Positions 27,529 to 40,090 are shown, numbered from the stretch's first letter. The stretch: 64,000 nucleotides of DNA from Comamonadaceae bacterium PBBC1 (GCA_002256145.1 NKIP01000001.1:256090-320089); one strand, 5' to 3'. The notes: generated by a model from the letters alone, not told the origin. Made by a program: numbers and translations.

Positions 27529-28487
27529 GACGCCCCCGAAAACAAAGCACCTTGGGGGCTCAAGCCGTCACGCACATGCGGGTAGTGCAGCTTCAGACGC
27601 AGCTCCCGCTTCATCCGTGTGTTGTCCAGACGGCGCGACTCGTTCATGAAGCTCAGCAGCATCAAGGGCAGCGCGTTGTTGGCGTCGTTGCGCGATATCC
27701 GAGGCGGTTTAGGCAAGCCATACAGACCTGCCGCCAAATCAAAGTATTCGCCCATCTTCAGATCGGTGTCGTCGGTGACATTGACCACACGCTGAGGCTT
27801 GCCACGCCACATGGCAGCGGCACAGGCGCGGGCCAGATCGTTGGCGTGGATGTGGTTGGTGTACACATCTTCCTTGGCCACCAAAACGGGCGTGCCCCTG
27901 AGCAAGCGCTCACGCGGGGTGCCACCTTCACGGTCAGGCGCGTAAATGCCAGGAATGCGCAACACACTCACACGCACGCCGCTGCGCCCCAAAAACCGCA
28001 TCAGGTTTTCGGCATCGACCCGGCGCTGAGCGCGGGGGGTGTGGGGGTTCACCGTCCGGGTTTCGTCCACCTGCTGCCCCCCGCAGTCGCCGTAAACACC
28101 CGTGGTAGAACCATAAACCAAGGCTTGGGGCGGTGTGCGCAAGCGCAGGGCTCGCACCAAGGCCAGACTTCGCGGATCGCGGTCGTTCGCACCTTGGCGG
28201 TCAGAAGGCGGCGGTGCCAGGTGGATCACCCGGTGCGCGATGCCCGCCAAGCGCTTCAAACTGGCCGCATCGTCCAGATTGCCCTTCAAAGGGGTGATGC
28301 CGCAGGCCCGCAGCAGCCGTACGCGCTCGGGTGATGAGGTCAGCGCCATCAGGCGTACACGCGGGGTGAGCGGCGCACCCAATTGGCCCGCTGTGCGCAG
28401 GCCCACGTCACCACAGCCCACGATCAAAACACGTTGGCGGCGAAAGCGGGCAGGCCGTGCGCCCAAGGGGGTTTGGTTTGAAGGCAA
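27525..28487 (-). CDS. NAD-dependent epimerase/dehydratase-like protein (YeeZ type)
   Basis: 320-residue extended SDR with the dinucleotide-binding motif VLIVGCGDVG near residues 20-29, the catalytic-type region VYGSTTGVYG and an HxNDLA segment in NHIHANDLARA. It resembles YeeZ and uncharacterised NAD(P)-binding proteins. The substrate is unknown, and the usual YxxxK spacing (STTGVYGD with no clear lysine four residues on) casts doubt on classical catalysis. Coupled to hslR downstream and divergent from the reductase gene, with 47 bases between starts. Confidence 0.82.
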   Translation of the reverse strand: MPSNQTPLGARPARFRRQRVLIVGCGDVGLRTAGQLGAPLTPRVRLMALTSSPERVRLLRACGITPLKGNLDDAASLKRLAGIAHRVIHLAPPPSDRQGANDRDPRSLALVRALRLRTPPQALVYGSTTGVYGDCGGQQVDETRTVNPHTPRAQRRVDAENLMRFLGRSGVRVSVLRIPGIYAPDREGGTPRERLLRGTPVLVAKEDVYTNHIHANDLARACAAAMWRGKPQRVVNVTDDTDLKMGEYFDLAAGLYGLPKPPRISRNDANNALPLMLLSFMNESRRLDNTRMKRELRLKLHYPHVRDGLSPQGALFSGAS

Positions 28488-28534
28488 AATCAGGGGTTCC
28501 GGGTCATATTCACACCCTCTAGGATACCGAAAAG

Positions 28535-29575
28535 ATGAGCTTTCAAATTTCCGTGCAGCCCAGCGGCCGCAGCTTCAACGCAGACGACAACGAAACCCTG
28601 CTTGCCGCAGGCATTCGCCAAGGCATTGGCCTGCCTTATGGCTGCAAAGACGGCGCGTGTGGTTCCTGCAAATGCAAAAAAATCTCGGGCACCGTGGTGC
28701 ATGGCCCCCACCAAGCCAAAGCCCTGAGTGACGAGGAAGAAGCCCAAGGCCTGGTGCTGACCTGCTGCGCCACCGCCCAAAGCGATGTGGTGCTCGAATC
28801 CAAACAAGTCACGGCTGAAGGCGGCCTGCCCGTCAAAAAGATGCCGGTGCGCGTGGTCAGCTTGGAGAAAAAGTCACACGACGTGATCGTGCTGAAACTG
28901 CAATTGCCCGCCAACGACGTGATGAAGTTCCACGCGGGCCAGTACATGGAGTTTTTGTTGCGTGACGGTTCGCGCCGCAGCTACAGCATGGCCAACGCCC
29001 CGCACACCCTCGAAGTGCCCCCCCCCACGGTGGAGCTGCACATCCGCCACATGCCGGGCGGCAAGTTCACCGACCCGGTGTTCACCACCATGAAGGAAAA
29101 AGACATCCTGCGTGCCGAAGGCCCGTACGGCAGTTTTTACCTGCGTGAAGACAGCAACAAGCCCATCGTGCTGTTGGCCTCGGGCACGGGCTTTGCGCCC
29201 ATCAAGGCACTGATCGAGCACATGCAACACCGGGGCATCACCCGCCCCGCCACGCTGTATTGGGGCGGCCGCCGCCCTTCTGACCTGTACATGGCCGACT
29301 GGGTGGAAGCACGCCTGGCCGAAATGCCCAACCTGCGCTATGTGCCCGTGATCTCGAATGCCGAAGCCGAAGACCAGTGGACTGGCCGCACCGGCTTTGT
29401 GCACCAGGCCGTGTTGCAGGACTTCCCCGATCTGTCGGGCCACCAGGTGTATGCCTGCGGCGCACCCATCGTGGTGGACTCGGCCAAACGCGACTACATG
29501 GCACAAGGAGGTTTGCCCGAAGAAGAGTTTTACGCCGATTCGTTCACATCCGAGGCTGACAAAGCCAAGGCTTGA
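28535..29575 (+). CDS. 2Fe-2S/FAD NAD(P)H oxidoreductase (CDP-6-deoxy-delta-3,4-glucoseen reductase-like)
   Basis: 346-residue reductase with an N-terminal plant-type ferredoxin domain (C37, C42, C45, plus C77/78 in LTCCAT), then an FAD domain (RRSYSMAN as the RxYS motif) and an NAD domain (LLASGTGFAPIKALIEH, VYACGAPIVV). The layout matches AscD/E3-like reductases and the electron-supplying components of oxygenases. Databases usually label it CDP-6-deoxy-L-threo-D-glycero-4-hexulose-3-dehydrase reductase, but no deoxysugar genes are near, so a general electron donor role (for example to a ring-hydroxylating or Fe-S enzyme) is equally plausible. Confidence 0.87.
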   Translation: MSFQISVQPSGRSFNADDNETLLAAGIRQGIGLPYGCKDGACGSCKCKKISGTVVHGPHQAKALSDEEEAQGLVLTCCATAQSDVVLESKQVTAEGGLPVKKMPVRVVSLEKKSHDVIVLKLQLPANDVMKFHAGQYMEFLLRDGSRRSYSMANAPHTLEVPPPTVELHIRHMPGGKFTDPVFTTMKEKDILRAEGPYGSFYLREDSNKPIVLLASGTGFAPIKALIEHMQHRGITRPATLYWGGRRPSDLYMADWVEARLAEMPNLRYVPVISNAEAEDQWTGRTGFVHQAVLQDFPDLSGHQVYACGAPIVVDSAKRDYMAQGGLPEEEFYADSFTSEADKAKA

Positions 29576-29601
29576 TGTTGACCTTTTTCACGGAGCACCC
29601 C

Positions 29602-30576
29602 ATGTCCATCACCCGCCGCCAATTGGCAGCCACATCCATCGCACTCGGCGCCGCTGCTTGGGTGCCTGCTTGGGCACAAGGCAAACCCATCCGCATCATC
29701 GTGCCCTATGCCCCTGGTGGACCCATCGATGTCACCGCAAGGGCCTTGGCAGAGCGGGTGAAAGACAGCCTGGGCACCGTGATCATCGAGAACCGTCCCG
29801 GCGCGGGTGGCAACCTGGGCGCTGATTTGGTAGCCAAAGCTGCGCCCGATGGCCTGACGATCGGCATCGCGGCCACGGCCACACACGCCATCAACCCCTG
29901 GCTGTTTGCCAAGATGCCCTACGACGCGAGCCGCGACTTTGCGCCCATCACACAAATGCTGCGCGTGCCCAATGTGCTGGTGATGAATGCCGACACCGCG
30001 CAGCGCCTGAAAATCAACACCCTCACCGATTTGGTGGCCTACGCCAAAGCCAATCCGGCCAAGCTGAACTTTGGCTCGGGTGGCAACGGCAGCGCCGGCC
30101 ACCTGGCCGGTGAAATGTTCAAGCGAGCAGCGGGCATTTTTGCGGTGCACATTCCCTACAACGGCGGCAACCCCGCACAGCTGGCTTTGTTGTCGGGCCA
30201 AGTCGACTTCAACTTCGACAACCTGGCCACGGCAGCGGCCAACATCAAGTCCGGACGACTCAAAGCCCTGGCCGTGACCACAGGACAGCGCAGCAGCGCC
30301 CTGCCCGACATTCCAAGCATGAGCGAGACGCTCAAGGATTTTGAAATAGACACCTGGTGGGGTCTGGTGGCCCCGGCGGCCACACCGCGTGATGTGGTCG
30401 ATCGGCTGAACAAGGCCTTTGTGGCGGCGCTGCAAACACCCGAAACCAAAACACGCTTTGCCCAGTTGATGGCCGAACCCGTGGGCAACACGCCTGAGCA
30501 GTTTGGGGCGTTCATGAAGAAGGAGCTGTCACGCTACGAAACCGTGGTCAAGGCCAGCGGCGCACGGGTGGATTGA
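29602..30576 (+). CDS. TctC/Bug-family periplasmic binding protein (orphan)
   Basis: 324 residues with a signal peptide containing twin arginines (ITRRQLAATSIALGAAAWVPAWAQ), so Tat export is possible. It is followed by the Bug-family start KPIRIIVPYAPGGPIDVTARAL and later ENRPGAGGNLGADLVAKA. Bug proteins bind small carboxylates for tripartite tricarboxylate transporters, but no TctA/TctB genes are adjacent here. A GGAGCACCCC ribosome site supports the ATG at 29602. It starts 26 bases after the reductase gene, so is probably on the same message, and ends at a bidirectional terminator. Confidence 0.9.
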   Translation: MSITRRQLAATSIALGAAAWVPAWAQGKPIRIIVPYAPGGPIDVTARALAERVKDSLGTVIIENRPGAGGNLGADLVAKAAPDGLTIGIAATATHAINPWLFAKMPYDASRDFAPITQMLRVPNVLVMNADTAQRLKINTLTDLVAYAKANPAKLNFGSGGNGSAGHLAGEMFKRAAGIFAVHIPYNGGNPAQLALLSGQVDFNFDNLATAAANIKSGRLKALAVTTGQRSSALPDIPSMSETLKDFEIDTWWGLVAPAATPRDVVDRLNKAFVAALQTPETKTRFAQLMAEPVGNTPEQFGAFMKKELSRYETVVKASGARVD

Positions 30577-30596
30577 GAGCACTCTGACCCAGAATG

Positions 30597-30623
30597 AAAA
30601 AAGCCCGGCGTGCCGGGCTTTTT
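30597..30623. terminator. Bidirectional terminator between tctC and livF
   Basis: Perfect hairpin AAAAAAGCCCGGC-gt-GCCGGGCTTTTT with T runs on both strands, located between two convergent genes. Confidence 0.9.
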
Positions 30624-30640
30624 GCTGAACGTATGTAGAC

Positions 30641-31357
30641 TCATTCACCCAAATAGGCTGCACGCACTTTGGGGTCTTCGAGCATGTCCTTACCCACACC
30701 GGTCATGGTGATCAAACCCGAGTCCATCACGTAACCCCGGTCGGCAATCGCCAGCGCACGGCTGGCGTTTTGCTCCACCAGCAGCACCGTGACGCCTTGG
30801 GCGTACACATCTCGCACCACCTCGAAAATCTTGTCGACCATGATGGGCGACAAACCCATGGACGGCTCATCGAGCAAGAGAACCTTGGGGCGGCTCATCA
30901 GGGCGCGGCCCATGGCGAGCATCTGCTGCTCACCACCGGACATGGTGCCCGCCAACTGGTCCTTGCGCTCGCGCAGACGTGGGAAGATGGTGAACATCTT
31001 TTCGATGTCATCGGCAATGCCTGCGGTGTCCGAGCGGATGTAAGCGCCCATTTGCAGGTTTTCGGTGATGGTCATGCGGGTGAACACGCCACGGCCTTCC
31101 GGCACCATGGCCAGGCCTTGTTTGACCAGATCCCAAGGACCTTGGCCCTTGATGCTTTTGCCAAGGTATTCGATGTCACCGGCTTGCAAAGGCAAGGTGC
31201 CGGTGATCGCTTTCATGGTGGTGGTTTTGCCAGCACCGTTGGAGCCGATCAGTGACACCAGTTCGCCTTCGCGCACTTCGAGGCTCACGCCCTTGACGGC
31301 CTGAATGCCGCCGTAGCCGACTTGCAGGTCTTTGACTTTCAAAAGGATGTCGGCCAT
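30641..31357 (-). CDS. livF: Branched-chain amino acid ABC transporter ATP-binding protein LivF
   Basis: 238-residue ATPase with Walker A GSNGAGKT (38-45), signature MSGGEQQMLAMGRAL and Walker B VLLLDEPSMGLSP, and the LivF ending (MLEDPKVRAAYLGE). The start is 1 base after the livG stop and has a GGGAGGACAC ribosome site, so it is coupled. It is the last gene of livHMGF and ends at the bidirectional hairpin. The family imports Leu/Ile/Val but also amides, urea and aromatic acids, and no binding protein is encoded here to tell which. Confidence 0.93.
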   Translation of the reverse strand: MADILLKVKDLQVGYGGIQAVKGVSLEVREGELVSLIGSNGAGKTTTMKAITGTLPLQAGDIEYLGKSIKGQGPWDLVKQGLAMVPEGRGVFTRMTITENLQMGAYIRSDTAGIADDIEKMFTIFPRLRERKDQLAGTMSGGEQQMLAMGRALMSRPKVLLLDEPSMGLSPIMVDKIFEVVRDVYAQGVTVLLVEQNASRALAIADRGYVMDSGLITMTGVGKDMLEDPKVRAAYLGE

Positions 31358-31358
31358 C

Positions 31359-32144
31359 TCAGTGTCCTCCCGTGCCCAGATAGGCTTCAATCACTTTTTC
31401 ATTCTTCTGCACATCGGCAGGCGTGCCTTCGGCAATTTGCTTGCCGTAGTCGAGCACCGTGACGCGGTCACACAGGCCCATGACCAGCTTCACGTCGTGC
31501 TCGATCAGCAAGATGGTGCGGTTGTCTTTGCGGATCTGGTCAATCAGCTCGCGCAGTTGCACTTTTTCAGTCGCGTTCATGCCGGCTGCTGGCTCGTCTA
31601 GCGCAATCAATTGCGGGTCAGTCGCCAAAGCACGGGCGATTTCCAGGCGGCGCTGGTCACCATAGGACAAGGTGCGTGCTTTGTAGTCGGCGTATTTACC
31701 GATACCGACATAGTCGAGCAACTCTTGCGCACGCTGGGCAATGGCGGCCTCTTCGGCTTTGAAACTGGGCGTGCGGAAAATCGCGCCCAACAAACCCGAG
31801 TGGGTACGCACATGGCGCCCCACCATCACGTTTTCGAGCGCCGTCATTTCGGCAAACAAACGAATGTTCTGGAAGGTACGGGCAATGCCGGCCTTGGCCA
31901 CTTCGTGCACGGCCGTGGGCTGGTAGGGCTTGCCTGCCAACTCAAAAGTGCCGCTGTCCGGGGTGTACAGGCCGGTGATGACGTTGAAAAATGTGGTCTT
32001 GCCCGCGCCGTTGGGGCCGATCAAGCCATAAACCTGACCGCGCTGGATGGTCATGCCCACATCGGTGAGGGCTTGCAGGCCGCCAAATCGCTTGGAAATG
32101 CCAGAGACGTTGAGGACGGTGTCTTTGTTGGCTGTTGGATTCAT
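31359..32144 (-). CDS. livG: Branched-chain amino acid ABC transporter ATP-binding protein LivG
   Basis: 261 residues with Walker A GPNGAGKT (43-50), a signature of the LivG form (LSYGDQRRLEIARAL) and Walker B LIALDEPAAGM. The C-terminal extension DRVTVLDYGKQIAEGTPADVQ is typical of LivG. The start at 32144 has a GAAGGAGCAGAAC ribosome site located in the livM end; a Met five codons earlier is less likely. It pairs with LivF as the ATPase heterodimer. Confidence 0.93.
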   Translation of the reverse strand: MNPTANKDTVLNVSGISKRFGGLQALTDVGMTIQRGQVYGLIGPNGAGKTTFFNVITGLYTPDSGTFELAGKPYQPTAVHEVAKAGIARTFQNIRLFAEMTALENVMVGRHVRTHSGLLGAIFRTPSFKAEEAAIAQRAQELLDYVGIGKYADYKARTLSYGDQRRLEIARALATDPQLIALDEPAAGMNATEKVQLRELIDQIRKDNRTILLIEHDVKLVMGLCDRVTVLDYGKQIAEGTPADVQKNEKVIEAYLGTGGH

Positions 32145-32155
32145 GTTCTGCTCCT

Positions 32156-33232
32156 TCATTTCGTCTTGAGCGATTTGCCATGCTCAGGCGAAGGCCACAG
32201 CCCGCGAGGACGCATCAACATGATCACGATCATGGCCAAGGCCACCAACAACTGGCGCATGATGGCTGAGTCGAGTCGGCCACCTGTCATTTCTTGCAGA
32301 GGACCCGCCACATACCGCAGGACCTCGGGCAAAGCCGACAGCAAAATCGCACCCAAAATCACGCCAGGCAAGTAGCCCAGTCCGCCCAGCACCACCATGG
32401 CCACGATCATCACCGACTCCATCAGGCTGAAGGACTCGGGCGAAATGAAGCCCTGGAAACCGGCAAACATCGCACCCGACACACCACCGAAAGTGGCACC
32501 CATGCCAAAAGCCAGCAGCTTCAGGTTGCGGGTGTTCAGGCCCATGGCCTTGGCGGCGATTTCGTCTTCACGAATGGCCATCCAAGCGCGACCGATGCGG
32601 GAGATTTCCAGGCGGTGCGAAATCACAATCGTCACCAGAACCAAGCTGAGGAACAGGTAGTAATAGAGCGAGACTGAAGCGATTTCAAAATCACCAATGA
32701 CCAGCTTTTTGCCCAGGTTCAGGCCAAAAATCGAGATCGGATCGATCTGGTCCAGGCCCTTAGGGCCATTGGTGATGTTGACGGGGTGATCCAAGTTGTT
32801 CATGAACACTCGGATGATCTCGCCAAAACCCAAGGTCACGATGGCCAGGTAGTCACCGCGCAGCTTGAGCGTGGGCGCCCCCAGCAACATGCCGAACAAA
32901 CCGGCAAGCGCTGCCCCCACCGGCACGATCAGCCAAATAGGCATGTGCATGCCCGCAGGGTAAGCCGCAGCGATCCACGCAAAGGTGTTGGTCAGGTGTG
33001 GCGACGACAGCAGGCCGTACATGTAGGCCCCCACCGCAAAAAAGGCCACATAACCCAAGTCGAGCAGACCGGCATAGCCCACCACAATGTTCAGGCCAAT
33101 GGCCAGCAAGATGTAGAGCAAAGCCATGTCGGCGATGCGCACCCATGCGTTGCCGAAGATTTGAAGGACCAAGGGCAAGGCAATGAGCGCTGCACCCATC
33201 AGGATGTATTGAAGTGTTTTGTTGTTTTTCAT
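32156..33232 (-). CDS. livM: Branched-chain amino acid ABC transporter permease LivM
   Basis: 358-residue inner-membrane permease with about eight to ten hydrophobic helices. LivM landmarks are LNIVVGYAGLLDLGYVAFFAVGAY, LRGDYLAIVTLGFGEIIR and RAWMAIREDEIAAKAMGLN (cytoplasmic coupling loop with the EAA-like motif). The chosen ATG is MKNNKTLQYI at 33232; an ATG five codons upstream is possible. It follows livH by 11 bases and precedes livG by 11 bases. Confidence 0.92.
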   Translation of the reverse strand: MKNNKTLQYILMGAALIALPLVLQIFGNAWVRIADMALLYILLAIGLNIVVGYAGLLDLGYVAFFAVGAYMYGLLSSPHLTNTFAWIAAAYPAGMHMPIWLIVPVGAALAGLFGMLLGAPTLKLRGDYLAIVTLGFGEIIRVFMNNLDHPVNITNGPKGLDQIDPISIFGLNLGKKLVIGDFEIASVSLYYYLFLSLVLVTIVISHRLEISRIGRAWMAIREDEIAAKAMGLNTRNLKLLAFGMGATFGGVSGAMFAGFQGFISPESFSLMESVMIVAMVVLGGLGYLPGVILGAILLSALPEVLRYVAGPLQEMTGGRLDSAIMRQLLVALAMIVIMLMRPRGLWPSPEHGKSLKTK

Positions 33233-33243
33233 GCTCACCTCCA

Positions 33244-34173
33244 TCAAGCGCGATCGGCCACACGTTCACCCATGAGGCCCGAGGGTCGCAAGGTCAACAC
33301 GATGATCAAGACAATGAACGCAAAAATATCGGTGTAGTGGCTGCCCAGCACTCCACCCGTCAGATAACCGATGTAGCCCGAGCCAATGGCTTCGATCAGG
33401 CCCAACAATATGCCGCCAATCACCGCGCCGGACAAGTTGCCAATGCCGCCAAACACCGCTGCGGTGAAGGCTTTCAGGCCTGGCAAGAAACCCATGGCGT
33501 GTTGCGCCGTGCCGTAGTTTGAGGCATACATCACACCCGCAATGGCCGCCAAAATAGCGCCAATTACAAACGTGGCCGAAATCACCATGTCGGGCTTGAC
33601 GCCCATCAACCCAGCGACGCGGGGGTTCTCGGCTGTGGCACGCATGGCGCGGCCCAGACGGGTGTAGTTCACCAACCACATCAATACAGCCAGGGAAACG
33701 GCTGTAACGCCCAAAATCATGATTTGAGTGGGCGTAATGACCACCCCCCCCATATTGATGGGCGTGCTGGACAGCAAGGTGGGGTAAGCCTTGTAATTGG
33801 GCTTCCAGATGATCATGGCCAAGGTCTGCAGCAAGATGCTCATGCCAATGGCGGTGATCAAGGGGGCCAATTTAGGACTGTTGCGCAAGGGTCGGTAAGC
33901 GATTTTTTCAATCGTAAAATTCAGGATCACAGCGACCACACACGCAATCAAAGTCGCCAAAATCAAAATAACCCAACCTGGTGCACCGGGCATGGCTTCT
34001 TGCATCATGCCAATGGCTGACCAACTCGTCAGGGCACCCACCATCAGCACCTCACCGTGCGCAAAATTGATCAAGTTGATGATTCCGTACACCATGGTGT
34101 AGCCCAAGGCCACCAAGGCGTACATGCTGCCCATGACCAGGCCGTTGATGACCTGCTGGAAGAAGACGTCCAT
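33244..34173 (-). CDS. livH: Branched-chain amino acid ABC transporter permease LivH
   Basis: 309-residue permease, the first gene of livHMGF. N terminus MDVFFQQVINGLVMGSMYALVALGYTMVYGIINLINFAHGE is almost invariant in LivH proteins. The coupling loop RAMRATAENPRVAGLMGV lies near residue 175. An ACGGAGAAATTT ribosome site precedes the ATG. The upstream leader contains two hairpins (34191-34258), and the operon is separated from rarA by a terminator, so it has its own promoter. Confidence 0.93.
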   Translation of the reverse strand: MDVFFQQVINGLVMGSMYALVALGYTMVYGIINLINFAHGEVLMVGALTSWSAIGMMQEAMPGAPGWVILILATLIACVVAVILNFTIEKIAYRPLRNSPKLAPLITAIGMSILLQTLAMIIWKPNYKAYPTLLSSTPINMGGVVITPTQIMILGVTAVSLAVLMWLVNYTRLGRAMRATAENPRVAGLMGVKPDMVISATFVIGAILAAIAGVMYASNYGTAQHAMGFLPGLKAFTAAVFGGIGNLSGAVIGGILLGLIEAIGSGYIGYLTGGVLGSHYTDIFAFIVLIIVLTLRPSGLMGERVADRA

Positions 34174-34190
34174 AAATTTCTCCGTGTTTT

Positions 34191-34258
34191 AACCCGCGCT
34201 TAACGGGTTGTAGCTTCGGTTGTTGTTCTTGCATCAAGAATCACCTTTTGGGTGATTC
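34191..34258 (-). promoter_or_regulatory. Two hairpins in the livH leader
   Basis: Reading towards livH, a palindrome GAATCACC...GGTGATTC (34238-34258) is followed by AACCCG-ttaagcg-CGGGTT (34191-34209), whose end lies about 10 bases before the livH ribosome site. Neither is followed by a T run. The first could be a repressor or activator site and the second could mask or expose ribosome binding. Confidence 0.45.
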
Positions 34259-34270
34259 ATGACAACTAGC

Positions 34271-34306
34271 AAAAACCCCGCCAGATCATTGCAACCTTTG
34301 GCGGGG
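34271..34306 (-). terminator. Terminator of the ftsK-lolA-rarA operon
   Basis: On the minus strand, stem CCCCGCCA / TGGCGGGG with a 15-base loop followed by TTTTTGC, 55 bases after the rarA stop. Confidence 0.85.
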
Positions 34307-34360
34307 TGGCGGGATTGTAGTGAAAGAAAGCATCCCGTCAGTCTTCAAACCGGTCAGGAC

Positions 34361-35659
34361 TTACCCTGTGGCTGCGTTTTTCTTTCGCAGTTCTTCCAGT
34401 TTGTCAGCGATTTTGATTTCCAAGCCTCGCCGTACAGGTCTGTAAAAGCCTGGATCAGGCATGCCCTCGGGCAAATAGCGCTCGCCTGCTGCAAAACCAT
34501 CTTCCTCGTCATGGGCATAGCGGTAGCCTTTGCCGTAATCCAGGTTTTTCATCAACTGGGTCGGTGCATTGCGCAGGTGCATGGGCACCGGGCGAGTGCC
34601 GTCTTTTTTAACCCATGCCTTGGCCTCTTTGAAGGCTTTGTAAGTAGCGTTCGACTTGGGTGCAACAGCCAAATAAATCACGCATTGCGCCAAGGTCAGC
34701 TCGCCTTCCGGACTGCCCAAACGCTCATAAACATCGGCAGCATCCAGTGCCATGCGCAGCGCACGCGGGTCGGCAAGGCCAATGTCTTCACTGGCCATGC
34801 GAATCAGGCGGCGGGCCATGTAACGGGGGTCCGCACCGCCATCGAGCATGCGCACGAACCAATACAGCGCAGCATCCGGGTCGGAGCCCCGCACCGATTT
34901 GTGCAAGGCACTGATGGTGTCGTAAAACTGTTCACCACCTTTGTCATAACGGCGCATGCGCTCACCCAGCACCCGCATCAACCAAACGTCGGTCACCGGA
35001 TCGATGGCCTCTTGTTTGGCTGCCATGGCCAAGGTTTCCAAGGTGTTGAGCAAGCGACGCGCATCGCCATCGGCATAGGCCAACAATCGGGCCAGCGCAG
35101 CGGGCTCGATCACAGGGATTGCATGAATGGCCTGTGCTCTGACCACAATGTGGCTCAGGTCGTCTTCGGTCAGCGGTTGTAACACATACACCGCTGCCCG
35201 AGACAACAAGGCCGAGTTGACTTCAAAAGACGGGTTTTCGGTGGTCGCGCCAATGAACGTGAACAAGCCACTCTCTACATGCGGCAAAAAAGCGTCTTGC
35301 TGGCTTTTGTTGAAACGGTGCACCTCGTCCACAAACATGATGGTGCGTTGCGGGTGCAAGCCCGTTCGGGCGGCTTCGGCCTTCTCGACAGCTTCACGAA
35401 TGTCTTTGATGCCCCCCAAGACCGCGCTGATGCTCAAAAATTGAGCATCAAACGCATCCGCCATCAAGCGGGCGATGGTGGTTTTGCCCACCCCAGGCGG
35501 CCCCCACAAAATGCAGCTGTGCGGCTGACCCGACTCAAAGGCCAAACGCAAGGCCATGCCCTCGCCCAGCAAATGCTGCTGCCCGATGACTTCACCCAGA
35601 TGGCGTGGACGCAAACGCTCGGCCAACGGGGCATGGGTTCCCGAGTGAAACGCGGTCAT
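34361..35659 (-). CDS. rarA: Replication-associated recombination protein A (AAA+ ATPase)
   Basis: 432-residue clamp-loader-like AAA+ ATPase (RarA/MgsA, Mgs1/WRNIP1 family) acting at stalled forks. Walker A GPPGVGKT lies at 53-60 and Walker B at IMFVDEVHRFNK. GATTENPSFEVNSALLSRA holds sensor 1 and the arginine finger. The C-terminal tetramerisation domain includes YWFVRMLDGGADPRYMARRL. The ATG at 35659 fits the family N terminus; an in-frame extension to 35761 enters lolA. It starts 16 bases after lolA. Confidence 0.95.
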   Translation of the reverse strand: MTAFHSGTHAPLAERLRPRHLGEVIGQQHLLGEGMALRLAFESGQPHSCILWGPPGVGKTTIARLMADAFDAQFLSISAVLGGIKDIREAVEKAEAARTGLHPQRTIMFVDEVHRFNKSQQDAFLPHVESGLFTFIGATTENPSFEVNSALLSRAAVYVLQPLTEDDLSHIVVRAQAIHAIPVIEPAALARLLAYADGDARRLLNTLETLAMAAKQEAIDPVTDVWLMRVLGERMRRYDKGGEQFYDTISALHKSVRGSDPDAALYWFVRMLDGGADPRYMARRLIRMASEDIGLADPRALRMALDAADVYERLGSPEGELTLAQCVIYLAVAPKSNATYKAFKEAKAWVKKDGTRPVPMHLRNAPTQLMKNLDYGKGYRYAHDEEDGFAAGERYLPEGMPDPGFYRPVRRGLEIKIADKLEELRKKNAATG

Positions 35660-35675
35660 GGTCACCACACCCAGA

Positions 35676-36367
35676 TCAAGGCCGTATGACGGCAGCCCCA
35701 GCTGGAGCCTTGAAGACAAAGGTGCCGGGAGGCAGCGAGGGATTGGATTCGAAGGCCGCAAAGCTCAACACCGAGCGCTGCCCCAAACTGTCTTGCACAT
35801 CCAGCATCGCCAGCTCAGGCCCGTTGAGGGCCGCATGCAAGCCCACCATCACCGAGCGGATTTGCCCATCAGGCGATTGGGGCGTAGCCCGCACCCACTG
35901 CAAACCATCCCGGTCGGGTTCTGGCGAGAACTGAAAGTCTTTTTTCAGAGCCTGCAAATCCGATGCAGACGTCAGCAAGGCCGCTGGGGTCGAGCCCAAA
36001 ACTTGCGCCTGCGGGCGAGCTGTCACCTGGTTCAAGTCCACGTCATGCAACCACAATGTCTGGCCATCGGCCACCAAAGTTTGAACAAAAGGTTTGCGGT
36101 AATCAAAGCGGAACTGGCCCGGCCGCTGAAATTCGAAACTGCCGCTGGAGGTTTTGGTTCGCGGCGCTTGACCGGCCCGGCTGGGTGAGGTCACCACTTG
36201 AGTGAACTGCGCACGCCCACTTCGGGTTTGTTTCATGAACTGGGCCAGCAAGTCCACACCATCAGCATGGGCCGTCACATTGCAGGTCAAGACCATCGCG
36301 GCCAAGGAAATCTTGGCTCCTAATGCCAACACCGCGCAACGCTGCCAAAAATTGTTTTTCATCGGTC

Positions 36368-36371
<4 letters not shown>
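35676..36371 (-). CDS. lolA: Outer-membrane lipoprotein carrier protein LolA
   Basis: 231-residue periplasmic chaperone that ferries lipoproteins from LolCDE to LolB. A signal peptide ends near AHADG (residue 38). The mature part begins [20 protein letters not shown] and keeps [19 protein letters not shown] and [12 protein letters not shown]. The ATG overlaps the ftsK stop as ATGA, so it is coupled. Order ftsK-lolA-rarA is the same as in E. coli. Its partner LolB is encoded at 6.4-7.0 kb. Confidence 0.94.
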
Positions 36372-39910
<3,539 letters not shown>

Positions 39911-39918
39911 TTTCTGGT

Positions 39919-40090
39919 TATAATCAAAGGCTTTTCTGGACTCGCCCCGACTTTTCGTTGGGGATCACAAGACCAGCGATCTGGGATACCGCCACCCATC
40001 TTGGCGAGGTGAGGCTGGAACGCCAGGCCCCGTGCAAATCTGCATGAGACCCATCGGCACCGGCTGTTTTAAAAGTATCGGAGTGTCCAC
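39919..40090 (+). promoter_or_regulatory. rpmB-rpmG promoter and long structured leader
   Basis: A perfect TATAAT (39919-39924) nine bases after the trxB stop implies a transcript start near 39931 and an untranslated leader of about 160 bases. The leader holds a hairpin CCCCGAC-ttttc-GTTGGGG near 39946-39964 and further G/C-rich pairing segments. A leader this long before a ribosomal protein operon could carry autoregulation. No known r-protein leader family was recognised. Confidence 0.45.
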
